From contig NC_015321.1 in assembly GCF_000194605.1 (NCBI RefSeq), positions 4,216,001 to 4,280,000 on the forward strand: a stretch of DNA of 64,000 nt, read 5' to 3'. Positions 1 through 8,032 of the stretch are shown here, in pieces; position 1 is the first letter of the stretch, and each line of letters begins with the position of its first letter. Position numbers and translations under genes: made by a program. The DNA comes from Fluviicola taffensis DSM 16823 (lineage in GTDB: Bacteria; Bacteroidota; Bacteroidia; Flavobacteriales_D; Crocinitomicaceae). Below the pieces are notes generated by a model. It was not told the DNA's origin. It made no database searches and saw only the letters and a program-made list of their open reading frames with translations.

Positions 1-75
1 CAAACAATGTCCGCAAACATTATCGTTAATTGGTGAAATAATTTTTACGCAGTTTAAATGATGTATTTCTTTCAT
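1..75 (-). CDS. Probable MBL-fold metallo-hydrolase, N-terminus only
   Basis: Only the first 25 codons lie inside the window; the gene runs off the left edge. The visible peptide begins MKEIHHLNCVKIISPINDNV, which resembles the amino-terminal strand of MBL-fold hydrolases that start with an HHLNC-like motif. No metal-binding HxHxDH motif is visible because it would lie beyond the edge. The start is the ATG at 73-75, 41 nt downstream of the acetyltransferase stop. No array palindrome separates the two genes, so this is probably chromosomal sequence flanking the cassette array. The family call is inference from a short peptide. Confidence 0.4.
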   Translation of the reverse strand, partial: MKEIHHLNCVKIISPINDNVCGHCL

Positions 76-116
76 AATTATTTTTGGACTGTTTTTTCTC
101 TATTTAACAAGGTCAA

Positions 117-566
117 TTATAGCTCTTTTTCAAAACAAATGCTACTTTCAATATTTTCATATTGTCCATAATTCTTGATGATTTTGTAACCACTCTTTTT
201 ATATAAGCCAATTGCTTCAAGCATTTTGTCACCCGTTTCTAACACACATTTTTTATAACCTAATTCCTTTGCCCAACTTTCCAAATCATTCAAAACTGCA
301 ACAGCTACACCTTTTCCTCGCATCTCAATTGTTACATACATTCTTTTTATTTCCATTGTCGAATTGTCAAATTCTTTCATTGCACCACAACCAACTGGTA
401 AATAGTCATTCAAAGCAACAACTACGTTTTTAATAAGGTCAGTTTTATTATACTGTGCAAAAAAGTCATTTGTATCTCCATTCTTCTTTGCCAGATCTTT
501 GTCAAGTTCTAATACTAAGTTTTGAAAATTTTTGTTTTCTGAATTTGTTCTGATTAATGTTAACAT
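117..566 (-). CDS. GNAT-family N-acetyltransferase
   Basis: This is a 149-aa protein of the size expected for a single GNAT domain, which transfers an acetyl group from acetyl-CoA to an amine. The acetyl-CoA loop is visible as RGKGVA at residues 83-88, after the strand MEIKRMYVTIEMRG, and is followed by the helix AVLNDLESWAKELG. The C-terminal part (LETGDKMLEAIGLYKKSGY) matches the usual GNAT motif B. The substrate cannot be told from sequence. Its 5' side carries a cassette-type end (GTTATCGGTC next to the site at 665-787), but the matching end is missing downstream of the stop codon. It therefore looks like the last, truncated cassette of the array or a chromosomal gene at its edge. Confidence 0.8.
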   Translation of the reverse strand: MLTLIRTNSENKNFQNLVLELDKDLAKKNGDTNDFFAQYNKTDLIKNVVVALNDYLPVGCGAMKEFDNSTMEIKRMYVTIEMRGKGVAVAVLNDLESWAKELGYKKCVLETGDKMLEAIGLYKKSGYKIIKNYGQYENIESSICFEKEL

Positions 567-664
567 ATTGTATTATTAATGTATGGATACTTAAAATTTG
601 CTTTCAAATCAATTATGCCTACAAAATTGATTTCTATGAATCCTTTCTTATTATGCTGACCGAT

Positions 665-787
665 AACGGTTTCGGGCTTTGCGTTGGTGGGCATTTGAAA
701 CCGTAAACGGTCTGCCAGCACCAAAGTTTATTAATTGCTCAAATGTTTATACTTGCACTGTCCGTCCACTAACGCAAAACCCGTGTT
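665..787. repeat. Cassette boundary palindrome 1 (attC-like, 123 bp)
   Basis: The arm GGGCTTTGCGTTGGTGG faces CCACTAACGCAAAACCC, and the outer cores are CCGATAAC and GTTAGCGG. The site sits 10 nt past the stop codon of the ABC ATPase gene. Left of it the flank belongs to the acetyltransferase unit. Confidence 0.8.
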
Positions 788-797
788 AGCGGTAGTG

Positions 798-1475
798 CTA
801 TTTTTTCAATATTTCTCCATCTTTCATTTCTATTATACGGTCGCTTTTGTGGGCAAAATCGTCATCGTGGGTTACGGCTATTATAGTTTGCCCATAATTT
901 TTTGTAAGGTCTTGAAAAATATCAAAAACAATATCGGTATTTTTACTATCTAAATTCCCGGTTGGTTCATCGCCCATAATGATTAAAGGGTCATTTATTA
1001 AGGCTCTTGCAATGGCTACCCGTTGTTGTTGTCCGCCCGATAGTTTATTGGCTGGTTTTAAAGCCTGGTCTTCTAATCCTAAAATTTTTAATTTCTCGAA
1101 GGCCTTTTGTTCAATTTCTTTTTCTGATAATTTTCCTAATTTTAAGGCAGGTATCATTACATTTTTTAGGCAAGAAAATTCAGCCAACAGATAATGAAAC
1201 TGAAATACAAAACCAATTTTTTCGTTTCTAAGTTCAGCTAATTTATCTTTACTTAATCCCGTTGTAAGTTGATCATCAATATATAATTTTCCTGTATAAT
1301 CCGTGTCCATTGTAGAAAGTATATACAACAAAGTAGATTTTCCACTTCCAGACTTTCCGATCATTGATAAAAATTCGCCTTTTCTAACTTCAAATTCTAT
1401 ATTTTTTAGCACTTGAAAATCAATCGGGTCATGGAAGTGCTTGTCAATATTTTCTGTTTTTAAAATCGTTTGCAT
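798..1475 (-). CDS. ABC transporter ATP-binding protein (LolD/MacB type)
   Basis: This 225-aa ATPase belongs to the family that powers MacB/LolCDE-type transporters at the inner membrane. Walker A (GKSGSGKST) is at residues 40-48, the signature LSGGQ at 145-149, and Walker B with the catalytic Glu (LIIMGDE) at 164-170, followed by the usual PTGNLDS. It is the last gene of the operon running 4768 to 798 and starts 4 nt after the permease stop, so the two are surely co-translated. Together with the permease and the HlyD-type lipoprotein it should form an efflux pump. The gene ends 10 nt before a cassette palindrome, as expected for the last gene of a cassette. The substrate is unknown. Confidence 0.93.
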   Translation of the reverse strand: MQTILKTENIDKHFHDPIDFQVLKNIEFEVRKGEFLSMIGKSGSGKSTLLYILSTMDTDYTGKLYIDDQLTTGLSKDKLAELRNEKIGFVFQFHYLLAEFSCLKNVMIPALKLGKLSEKEIEQKAFEKLKILGLEDQALKPANKLSGGQQQRVAIARALINDPLIIMGDEPTGNLDSKNTDIVFDIFQDLTKNYGQTIIAVTHDDDFAHKSDRIIEMKDGEILKK

Positions 1476-1478
1476 TTA

Positions 1479-2702
1479 CTATTTTCTTAAAATTTCTACG
1501 GGGTCAATATTAGCAGCTTTTTTGGCTGGAATGTATCCTGCGAAAAAAGTAATTACCAAACCAATTACGATTCCTTGTACAAATTTTGTGGGTTCATAAT
1601 CAATCGGGAAATAACCAATATCGCCACCCAAATACACTCGTTTTAAAATGGTTATCAACATAGTTGCCACAATTACACCACCTACAACGCCCATTATTCC
1701 TATCGAAACGGCTTGTGTTACAAAAATTCGAATCACATCTTTGCCTTTGAAACCAATGGCTTTTAGAATTGCAATGTCATTAATTTTTTGTGAAACGGTC
1801 ATATTCAAAATATTATAAATGCCAAATCCTGCGACCAATAAAATAGTGAGTGATACAAAAGTGATAATCATTTTTCGCATCTTGTTTGTTGCCATTAGTG
1901 TTTCGTTGGTTTGCTTCCAGCCTTCTGCTTTGTAGCCCGTAATTTGCGAAAGTTTGGCAGCAACATTTTCTGCTTTTTCAGGGTCGGTAACATTTACATT
2001 GATATCTGTTATGTAAGAATTTCCTTGTTTTAAAAGTTGTTGCGAAGCCGATAGATTGATATACGATTTTGTTTTGTCGGTTACCGAATTATTGGTTTTA
2101 AAAATGCCAATAATTTTAAAAGTTCGGTTAATGCCTTTTGACGAAGTGAGATTTATATTATTGCTTACAGTCACATTCATTTTTTCTGCAATACCACTTC
2201 CGACAATTATGCCGTTCGGATTAGACTTTAATAAATCAAATTCCCCTTCTACCATAAACGATTTTATGTTATACATCAAATTTGCTTCATCGGGTTTAAT
2301 TCCAACTGCAAGTCCGGAAATTTGCGATTTTCCGTTGTTATAAAACACATTGGTATTAACTTGTGGGGAAGCAACAGTTACTTCCTTTTGTTTTAAAATT
2401 GTTTCAATTACCAATTTTGGATTTATGATTGTATTATTATTTGGAACTACTTTTGGATTTATGATTATATAATTTTCATTATTGCTTTTTGGTAAACTTT
2501 TACTTATTTCATCGTCTTTATATACTCGTATATGCGCAGTGTTTCTAAACACAGAAGTGTTGGAGCTTCTATCAAAACCTACCAACAAACTATTCATAAA
2601 AATATAAACAGACATACCTAATAAAACACCCAAAACGGCAACGGCTGTAAGTCTTTTATTTGAAAAAATATAGGTTTTAGAAATAACAGAATTAATATTC
2701 AT
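1479..2702 (-). CDS. ABC transporter permease, FtsX/MacB type
   Basis: This is a 407-aa inner-membrane permease. It has an N-terminal transmembrane helix at about 18-38 (AVAVLGVLLGMSVYIFMNSL), a large periplasmic domain of the MacB_PCD type, and three C-terminal helices near 278-300, 325-355 and 372-392. The conserved FtsX segment NDIAILKAIGFKGKDV precedes the second C-terminal helix. This four-helix layout is that of MacB/LolC permeases. It starts 2 nt after the stop of the HlyD-type gene and is followed by the ATPase at 4 nt spacing. It probably moves a substrate from periplasm or membrane outward together with its adaptor; what it exports is not visible. Confidence 0.92.
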   Translation of the reverse strand: MNINSVISKTYIFSNKRLTAVAVLGVLLGMSVYIFMNSLLVGFDRSSNTSVFRNTAHIRVYKDDEISKSLPKSNNENYIIINPKVVPNNNTIINPKLVIETILKQKEVTVASPQVNTNVFYNNGKSQISGLAVGIKPDEANLMYNIKSFMVEGEFDLLKSNPNGIIVGSGIAEKMNVTVSNNINLTSSKGINRTFKIIGIFKTNNSVTDKTKSYINLSASQQLLKQGNSYITDINVNVTDPEKAENVAAKLSQITGYKAEGWKQTNETLMATNKMRKMIITFVSLTILLVAGFGIYNILNMTVSQKINDIAILKAIGFKGKDVIRIFVTQAVSIGIMGVVGGVIVATMLITILKRVYLGGDIGYFPIDYEPTKFVQGIVIGLVITFFAGYIPAKKAANIDPVEILRK

Positions 2703-2704
2703 AA

Positions 2705-3799
2705 TTATTGTTTTAAAGGCAATAAAACATCGTCTTTTGTAATTCCTTCAAGCACATCAACATAATCTGTAGAAAGAATTCCCGATTTTATTATGACAGG
2801 TTGTTCTTTTCCTTTCACATTTACTTTATTGCCGTAGCCAACATATTCTCTCGGAATTAATAAGGCATTTTTCTTTTCTCCTACCAAAACATTGGCTTCT
2901 AACTGCGTTCCAAAAAGCGAAGAGTTTAATGTTTCAACAAAAGTGACTTTGCAAATAAACGATTGCGTTTGCTCATCAAAAGCAGGAAGAATTTCTGAAA
3001 TTTTTCCATTGTAAATTTTCTTTTTGTCAGTATTGAGTTGAATAAAAACCGACTGTCCAATTTTAATTTTACCAATATTATTTTCATCAACATTTAAAAC
3101 GGCTTCTACTTTTTGCTCATCGGCTATTACTGCAATTACTTCGCCTTTGCGAACATAATCGCCTTTTGTTTTTAATTTTTTTATAATTGTTCCACTTTCT
3201 GGTACAACTATCTGATTGAATTTTTGAACAGCTTCGCTATTTTGCACCTGGCCTTTTGTAGAAATTTGCTGCACTTTTGCTTGTTGTAAAACTTGCAATT
3301 TTTGTTTTTGTAACGCGCTTAAATTAGCTAAAGAATTTTGGGCATTCAATTGAGCATTTTCGTATTCTATTTTGGTACCAATATCTTGTTGTCTTAGTCT
3401 TTCGTATCGTTCAGCCTGAATTTTATCTTGCTTGTATTTACTTTCTGCAAACTGAATGTTTTGTTCCAATTGCTGAATTTGAGGAGCATTTAAAGTAAGG
3501 TTCTCATTTGCAATAGCCAGTTGTTCTTTTGCAATTTGTGTATTTATTTCATTGGTTTTGTTGTCTACACTTGCCAAAACTGTTCCCATCAAAACTTTGT
3601 TTCCCACTTCAAAATTTGCATTGAGCAAAACGCCATCGGTTTGTGCTGTAAGATTATATGCATTATCCCACTCCAATTCTCCGGAGGCAAAAACTAACTC
3701 CTTGATGTCTTGAATTATGGGTTTTACTTCTTTTTCATTCTTACAGGAATTAAAAAGAAGCAGACAAAGTGCAGCAATAAAAAAGGTTATAAATTTCAT
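2705..3799 (-). CDS. HlyD/MFP-type efflux adaptor lipoprotein
   Basis: This 364-aa protein has a lipoprotein signal ending LFNSC (Cys19), a biotinyl-lipoyl-like half motif at about 45-75 (NLTAQTDGVLLNANFEVGNKV) and a long coiled coil at about 85-180. The second lipoyl half follows (VVPESGTIIKKLKTKGDYVRKGEVI), then a beta-barrel domain. This order is typical of periplasmic adaptors of MacAB-type pumps. It lies between the cupin-like gene (7 nt upstream) and the permease (2 nt downstream). Such a pump would need an outer-membrane TolC partner; none is encoded in this cassette, although other TolC genes occur at 22400 and 50827. Confidence 0.9.
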   Translation of the reverse strand: MKFITFFIAALCLLLFNSCKNEKEVKPIIQDIKELVFASGELEWDNAYNLTAQTDGVLLNANFEVGNKVLMGTVLASVDNKTNEINTQIAKEQLAIANENLTLNAPQIQQLEQNIQFAESKYKQDKIQAERYERLRQQDIGTKIEYENAQLNAQNSLANLSALQKQKLQVLQQAKVQQISTKGQVQNSEAVQKFNQIVVPESGTIIKKLKTKGDYVRKGEVIAVIADEQKVEAVLNVDENNIGKIKIGQSVFIQLNTDKKKIYNGKISEILPAFDEQTQSFICKVTFVETLNSSLFGTQLEANVLVGEKKNALLIPREYVGYGNKVNVKGKEQPVIIKSGILSTDYVDVLEGITKDDVLLPLKQ

Positions 3800-3806
3800 T
3801 TCTAAA

Positions 3807-4178
3807 TCATTTAATCAATAGTAAATTGCTGTCTTCAATTCCATCAACCCAATGTTTTACATTGGGTTCAATTTTCACAAAATCACCTGAAAATAAATTG
3901 GCTTTAATACCTTTTTCATCTTCGTAAACGGCATTGCCTTTAACACAAATAAGCAATGCAGAAACCTTTGTAATATGCTCTTTTAATTGGCTACCTTTAA
4001 AAATTTGCAGTGAAATAACTTTGCCATCAGTAGCAGGAAACATCATATTGGTTTGCACCCCAATACTGTCTTTGTGTAAATCTTTTAAGTTCATTTTATT
4101 ATTTTTTTGAGTTTGTGAAAAAGCAAATTGGCTTGTAAAAGCAAGAGCTACGATAAATGCTAATCTGGTTATATTCAT
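3807..4178 (-). CDS. Secreted small cupin-like protein
   Basis: This 123-aa protein has a signal peptide (residues 1-21, ending FAFSQ) and a single cupin-like core: KEHITKVSALLICVKGNAVYED, then SGDFVKIEPNVKHWVDG. It is clearly paralogous to the 95-aa protein at 23748-24035, which lacks the signal peptide. Both sit in TetR-controlled efflux operons, so a sensing or ligand-binding role linked to the exported compound is possible but is inference. It starts 2 nt after the TetR stop codon and precedes the adaptor gene. Confidence 0.75.
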   Translation of the reverse strand: MNITRLAFIVALAFTSQFAFSQTQKNNKMNLKDLHKDSIGVQTNMMFPATDGKVISLQIFKGSQLKEHITKVSALLICVKGNAVYEDEKGIKANLFSGDFVKIEPNVKHWVDGIEDSNLLLIK

Positions 4179-4180
4179 TG

Positions 4181-4768
4181 TTATTGTTTTATAAGGGTTA
4201 ATAATGTAGCCATTGTTTTCATTCCATTTTTTTCAATATCAAAACTAAAATTGGCTAATTTCCATTTGAGCATTTGTAAACGAAAAGCACCCATTATAAA
4301 ATGAACCAAATAGTCTGCTTCGATGGCTGAAGTGAAAACACTTGCTTTTTGACCGTTTTCTAATACAGTTTTAAAAGACTTTGCATTGGTTTGAATTAAT
4401 TTTACAATACTGTTTTTTATGATTTCCGAACTATCCATCAATCCATCCGATAAAACAATAACTATGAAATGAGGATTTTTTTTAAAGTATTGAAATTGAC
4501 TTTTAAAAAGAGCTAAATATTTTTCTTCTTCGCTGATATTAGAAATCAAAATTTGTTCAAACCTTTGATTTATGTTATCTGCCAAATATTGAATCAAAAG
4601 CGAAACAATTGCTTCTTTATCTTTAAAATGGCGATACAAAGCACTTTCGGAAAAGCCCATTTCTTGTGCTAAATTTTTGGTAGTAAGTGCTGCAATGCCT
4701 TTATTCATCAATATTTTACCAGACGCTTCTATAATTTCAATTTGTCTAGCTGTTATGTCCAATTTCAT
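4181..4768 (-). CDS. TetR/AcrR-family transcriptional regulator
   Basis: This 195-aa protein has a TetR helix-turn-helix at residues 8-55 (GIAALTTKNLAQEMGFSESALYRHFKDKEAIV), followed by an all-helical ligand-binding domain. It is the first gene of the ABC efflux operon and very probably represses it. A perfect 14-bp palindrome at 4784-4797 lies between its promoter and start codon. A close paralogue (197 aa, 24887-25480) regulates the RND efflux cassette, and a near-identical operator lies upstream of that cassette's first gene. Confidence 0.92.
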   Translation of the reverse strand: MKLDITARQIEIIEASGKILMNKGIAALTTKNLAQEMGFSESALYRHFKDKEAIVSLLIQYLADNINQRFEQILISNISEEEKYLALFKSQFQYFKKNPHFIVIVLSDGLMDSSEIIKNSIVKLIQTNAKSFKTVLENGQKASVFTSAIEADYLVHFIMGAFRLQMLKWKLANFSFDIEKNGMKTMATLLTLIKQ

Positions 4769-4783
4769 ACTCTTTAAAAAGTT

Positions 4784-4797
4784 AGTGAATATTCACT
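4784..4797. promoter_or_regulatory. Probable TetR operator (14-bp perfect palindrome)
   Basis: AGTGAATATTCACT is its own reverse complement. It lies 16 nt upstream of the TetR start codon and just downstream of the TATCTTTG element, so it would overlap the transcription start. The same motif with one change occurs at 27170-27183. Binding by the cassette's TetR is inference. Confidence 0.7.
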
Positions 4798-4800
4798 CCG

Positions 4801-4829
4801 CAAAGATAGAATTATTCTTTTACTATCAA
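4801..4829 (-). promoter_or_regulatory. Promoter of the TetR/ABC efflux operon
   Basis: Minus-strand TATCTTTG (4801-4808) fits the Bacteroidota -7 element TAnnTTTG. A TTG about 20 nt further upstream can serve as the -33 element. It reads toward the TetR gene. Confidence 0.65.
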
Positions 4830-4888
4830 TTTTTTCTTAAAAATTAGTTGATTGTAATTGTTTATTGAGTTTCGAAAGCATTATCGCT

Positions 4889-4958
4889 AACGTTTCTCAA
4901 CTAGGAGACGCGGGCTTCTCGGTTGTGGTTGTTCAGCCCGTGGCTTTTAGCTGATGTT
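4889..4958. repeat. Cassette boundary palindrome 2 (short class, 70 bp)
   Basis: The inner arm CGCGGGCT pairs with AGCCCGTG, with further pairing of CTAGGAG against CTTTTAG. Cores are GCTAAC and GTTAGC. This is the boundary type of every lipoprotein-A cassette; the same sequence from GTTTCTC onward recurs at 10662, 12894, 39100 and 41332. Confidence 0.8.
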
Positions 4959-4973
4959 AGCAACATCCTTTTG

Positions 4974-5708
4974 TCATTTGTAAGTAACTTCATGATTTGT
5001 ATACTGCATTTGTGTATAATGATAACATTTACTGTTTACATTTCGAGTATAGTATTCGGTTTTTCCTTCTAAATCCGTTGCGTTCAAGGTAATTTTTATT
5101 TGGCAATTCCCTTTATATTTAAAATACGGTGAGTTACCTTTCTTAGTCGGATCGGAAACAGTATAGACACCATCTTTCTCAAGTTCTTTGTCCATGTAAA
5201 TTTCAATGAAAAACTTTAACCTGTAACCATTGATGTCTAATTCCAAGTCAGCGTTTGTCGATGTATGGGTTAGTACGTTATTACTGCTAAGTTTAAGGGG
5301 AGAGTCGGAACTTAGATCTTCTAGCTTGTATTTTAGTGAAGACCGTCCATTCTCGTTTTCAGAAAGTAAATTCTTCAAATCTTTTGAATCAATGGTAACC
5401 TCCTGATACTTATAATCAAATCGATTTATATCCTTCAGTATATTTGATTGCAATTCTGTAATAACTCCTCCACTCACAAACCCTTTACCAAAGACGCTAT
5501 CACAAAGTGAGGAAATATTCTGCTTGATGCAATTTTGTATATTCTCTTTGAAAACATAGATAGCATCACTCGGGCTGCTCAATTTATCTTGAGAAGTTTC
5601 GATGGCTTTTTCATCGTAATTTCTTTTTGATAGATTTAAACCTTTTCTTTCTTGATGTGAACAAGAAAATAAAGTAACTAGGGTTATTGCAATGCAGAAG
5701 TATTTCAT
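4974..5708 (-). CDS. Cassette A lipoprotein, copy 1 (unknown function)
   Basis: This 244-aa protein has a lipoprotein signal with the Cys at residue 16 (VTLFSC), so it should be anchored to a membrane on the periplasmic side. The rest is soluble, rich in Ser, Lys and Asn, with no repeat or motif I recognise. The start codon is only about 20 nt from the cassette end at 5729, leaving no room for a promoter inside the cassette, so transcription must come from upstream DNA. The stop lies 15 nt from the next palindrome. Five copies with identical protein sequence occur in the window. Confidence 0.75.
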   Translation of the reverse strand: MKYFCIAITLVTLFSCSHQERKGLNLSKRNYDEKAIETSQDKLSSPSDAIYVFKENIQNCIKQNISSLCDSVFGKGFVSGGVITELQSNILKDINRFDYKYQEVTIDSKDLKNLLSENENGRSSLKYKLEDLSSDSPLKLSSNNVLTHTSTNADLELDINGYRLKFFIEIYMDKELEKDGVYTVSDPTKKGNSPYFKYKGNCQIKITLNATDLEGKTEYYTRNVNSKCYHYTQMQYTNHEVTYK

Positions 5709-5728
5709 TTATGGTTTTAATTGTTGCT

Positions 5729-5851
5729 AACGGTCTCGGCTATGAGTAGTTGCGTGTGTTAGCACTTAACTTTGCAAGGACACACCAAACTGAAAATCCG
5801 CGAGGATTTTCAGAAGTAGGCGAGAATAAGCAATTACTTATAGCCATTGTT
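5729..5851. repeat. Cassette boundary palindrome 3 (123 bp)
   Basis: The arm CGGCTATGAGTAGTTGC pairs with GCAATTACTTATAGCC. A second hairpin sits in the loop (GAAAATCC/GGATTTTC around 5790-5812). Cores are GCTAAC and GTTGTACAAC. It belongs to cassette B and recurs at 11502 and 39940. Confidence 0.8.
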
Positions 5852-5885
5852 GTACAACGTTATATGTATTTTGAACAATATCCAA

Positions 5886-7001
5886 TTAATATTTAATTAT
5901 TTTCTTGATATTATATGTATTATCTTTCAAATTAACCTTAACAAAATAAAGCCCTGTATTAAGCTCTGAAACATTTATGTTTTCGTTATATCCTCGATAG
6001 ACAAGTGCAGACCTAGAATCATAAATTTCAATTGAAGTAAATTCTGAGTTGTCAATGTAAAGCACATCTTTGACAGGATTTGGATATACATTAACTACTC
6101 TAGTTACCTGTTCTTTAATAGATAAAATATCATCATTTGTTGTAAATGAAACTAATTTTGCATTATCGGATATGGAACTGATACTAAATGATTCGGATGT
6201 AATAAAATAGCTGTTGTCTCCAATATATGTTATAGCTTCTGTTTGCTCAAACCCTAAGCTAGTAAGTGATGTTTGTGTATTAGTGCCTGAAAAAACATCA
6301 TTATTTGTGAAGTTTTCAGAAACCCAAATAAAAGGTTGTAAAATTGAATTATACCCAATTAAATATACTTTTTCTGTTGATGGATTGTAAGTAGCTCCTG
6401 TTATTCTCCCTCCACTTGATAAAGTTGTTGGTAATGGGCTAACATTAAATGTTCCGCTGTTTTTTGGGATTGAGTAAGCTTTTGTTGTGCCATTAACCCA
6501 ATTTTTAGTAAACAAAATCAAGTTATTTGTATCAATAGAAATTAGAGCTTCTGCATCCCATTCTGTGTTATTAGGGGTAGGGGCAAAATCAGCTTGATCG
6601 AAATAGTTAAAGTTTATGATTTCAGCTGTTACATTAGTGGAACTTAGATAATCAATTTTATTTATTTTATAAATTTTTAAATTTGTTCTATCTCCATTGT
6701 TGTTGCCTATATCGCCAATATATATTGATGTTTCATCTTGTGCAATATCTTCCCAATCTATATTGGTGGCGTTAGTAACGTTAACTGTTCTTGCAACTAA
6801 TCCAGAAATCGTATCTAATTCATAAAGTTTATTTTCATTACCCGAATCATTATGAGTAATAAGTTTATCATTAAAAAAGATAGCTCCAGATGATTCACTC
6901 AATATTATTGGTAAATTAAACTTTACTTGAACGTTGGCTATTTGAGGAAAGGCATTGAATGTTCCTAAAATAAATGTTGTTACTAAGATTACTTTTTTCA
7001 T
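5886..7001 (-). CDS. Cassette B secreted protein with T9SS sorting domain, copy 1
   Basis: This 371-aa protein has a signal peptide (residues 1-20, ending NAFPQ). A beta-propeller-like body follows, with repeated strands (IYIGDIGNNNGDRTNLKIYK, GRITGATYNPSTEKVYLIGY) resembling esterase-like phytase or SdiA-regulated proteins. A type A T9SS C-terminal sorting domain starts at about residue 302 (VYPNPVKDVLYIDN) and ends KKIIKY. It should cross the outer membrane by type IX secretion and be attached or released. No catalytic residues can be assigned. The cassette 5' leader is about 120 nt and could hold a promoter. Copies with identical protein sequence lie at 11659 and 40097. Confidence 0.8.
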   Translation of the reverse strand: MKKVILVTTFILGTFNAFPQIANVQVKFNLPIILSESSGAIFFNDKLITHNDSGNENKLYELDTISGLVARTVNVTNATNIDWEDIAQDETSIYIGDIGNNNGDRTNLKIYKINKIDYLSSTNVTAEIINFNYFDQADFAPTPNNTEWDAEALISIDTNNLILFTKNWVNGTTKAYSIPKNSGTFNVSPLPTTLSSGGRITGATYNPSTEKVYLIGYNSILQPFIWVSENFTNNDVFSGTNTQTSLTSLGFEQTEAITYIGDNSYFITSESFSISSISDNAKLVSFTTNDDILSIKEQVTRVVNVYPNPVKDVLYIDNSEFTSIEIYDSRSALVYRGYNENINVSELNTGLYFVKVNLKDNTYNIKKIIKY

Positions 7002-7120
7002 AAGTATTAATCCTTAAAATAAGTTTTGGTTAAAAAATTCTACGTGTAATATAAATATGTTCATTTGAGTTTAATTATCAACTAGTTCATTTTGTGATAT
7101 CTTTCATTTTAATGTTGTAC

Positions 7121-7244
7121 AACGTTTTGCAGCTTGGCGAAGTGGCGGAAATCGAAGCACAAAAGTTCAGTTTTGCACAAAAGTTCAATCGAAGAACTGC
7201 TGTTGAATTTATCACTAAACCCGCCATTTTGCCAAACTGCTGTT
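7121..7244. repeat. Cassette boundary palindrome 4 (124 bp)
   Basis: The arm GCAGCTTGGCGAAGTGGCGG pairs with CCGCCATTTTGCCAAACTGC. Cores are GTACAAC and GTTAGCGG. The loop carries the repeated CACAAAAGTTCAxT word seen in other sites. Confidence 0.85.
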
Positions 7245-7989
7245 AGCGGTTCGGTTTTATTTCAATTTTTGTCTGTGTTGTCAATTCGTTATATATTTCA
7301 TTGTCAGCAATTGTGAATAATAACATTTCCAAATAATATGGTTTGATTGTTTGGTCGTCAAATACTGATTTGCTTAAATTTTTAATGAGTTTGCAAAATT
7401 CAAAATAAGCGTCTTTATAGCTATAAAATAATTGTCCTTGATGATAATTGTCTAAATGCTTTAATCGTATAAGTGTATTTATGTCAAAGTCTACAATTTT
7501 TTTATTTCTACCTGTCGGCATAGGAAAATACTTTATGTCGGTCTGCTTTGAGGTCATTATAATCCAATTTATTGCGTAAATAACTCTTGAATCATAAATT
7601 ACATAATTTTCTGGGTCAATAAAAGATGAAATTTTTGACAACGATGAAATTGTGTCAAATGTGTCTTTGGATAATTTTGATTTTAAAAGTTGAGTTGAAA
7701 AGGCTTTAATTTTCTTTTCATTTTTTTCGTTTCGCTTAAAAGTTCGAATACCGCCCCAATCGTTTACTATCCAAAAATTCAAATCAGTCAATTCGTAAGA
7801 ACCATTTGCTTTTTCTTTTATTAACTCCTTTAGTTTTAAGTTCCTATTAAAGGTGTTTACTTCTTTGTTTAGTTCGTGTTTTTCAGAGTCAGAAAACGAT
7901 GTAGTCTTAATGTCAAAAAGATATGAAAATCTTTCGTCAAGTTTTACAGTCGTTTTATATTGCTTTAATCTGTCAATTAATAATATCAT
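7243..7989 (-). CDS. Uncharacterised cassette protein
   Basis: This is a 248-aa soluble protein if the ATG at 7989 is used; an upstream ATG at 8040 would add 17 residues but lies on the IS110 side of the AAC core at 8030. I do not recognise the family. The segment FIDPENYVIYDSRVIYAINW (near residues 145-165 from the shorter start) is reminiscent of helix-hairpin-helix DNA-glycosylase-like orphan proteins, but no catalytic Asp/Lys pair can be assigned with confidence. The stop codon TAA lies inside the cassette core (CGCTAACAG), so the palindrome itself ends the reading frame. An IS110 element lies immediately upstream and may have removed its native promoter. Confidence 0.6.
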   Translation of the reverse strand: MILLIDRLKQYKTTVKLDERFSYLFDIKTTSFSDSEKHELNKEVNTFNRNLKLKELIKEKANGSYELTDLNFWIVNDWGGIRTFKRNEKNEKKIKAFSTQLLKSKLSKDTFDTISSLSKISSFIDPENYVIYDSRVIYAINWIIMTSKQTDIKYFPMPTGRNKKIVDFDINTLIRLKHLDNYHQGQLFYSYKDAYFEFCKLIKNLSKSVFDDQTIKPYYLEMLLFTIADNEIYNELTTQTKIEIKPNR

Positions 7990-8032
7990 AGTTTCTTTGT
8001 GTGCAGTGGTTCGTCCTAAACTTCTGACTAAC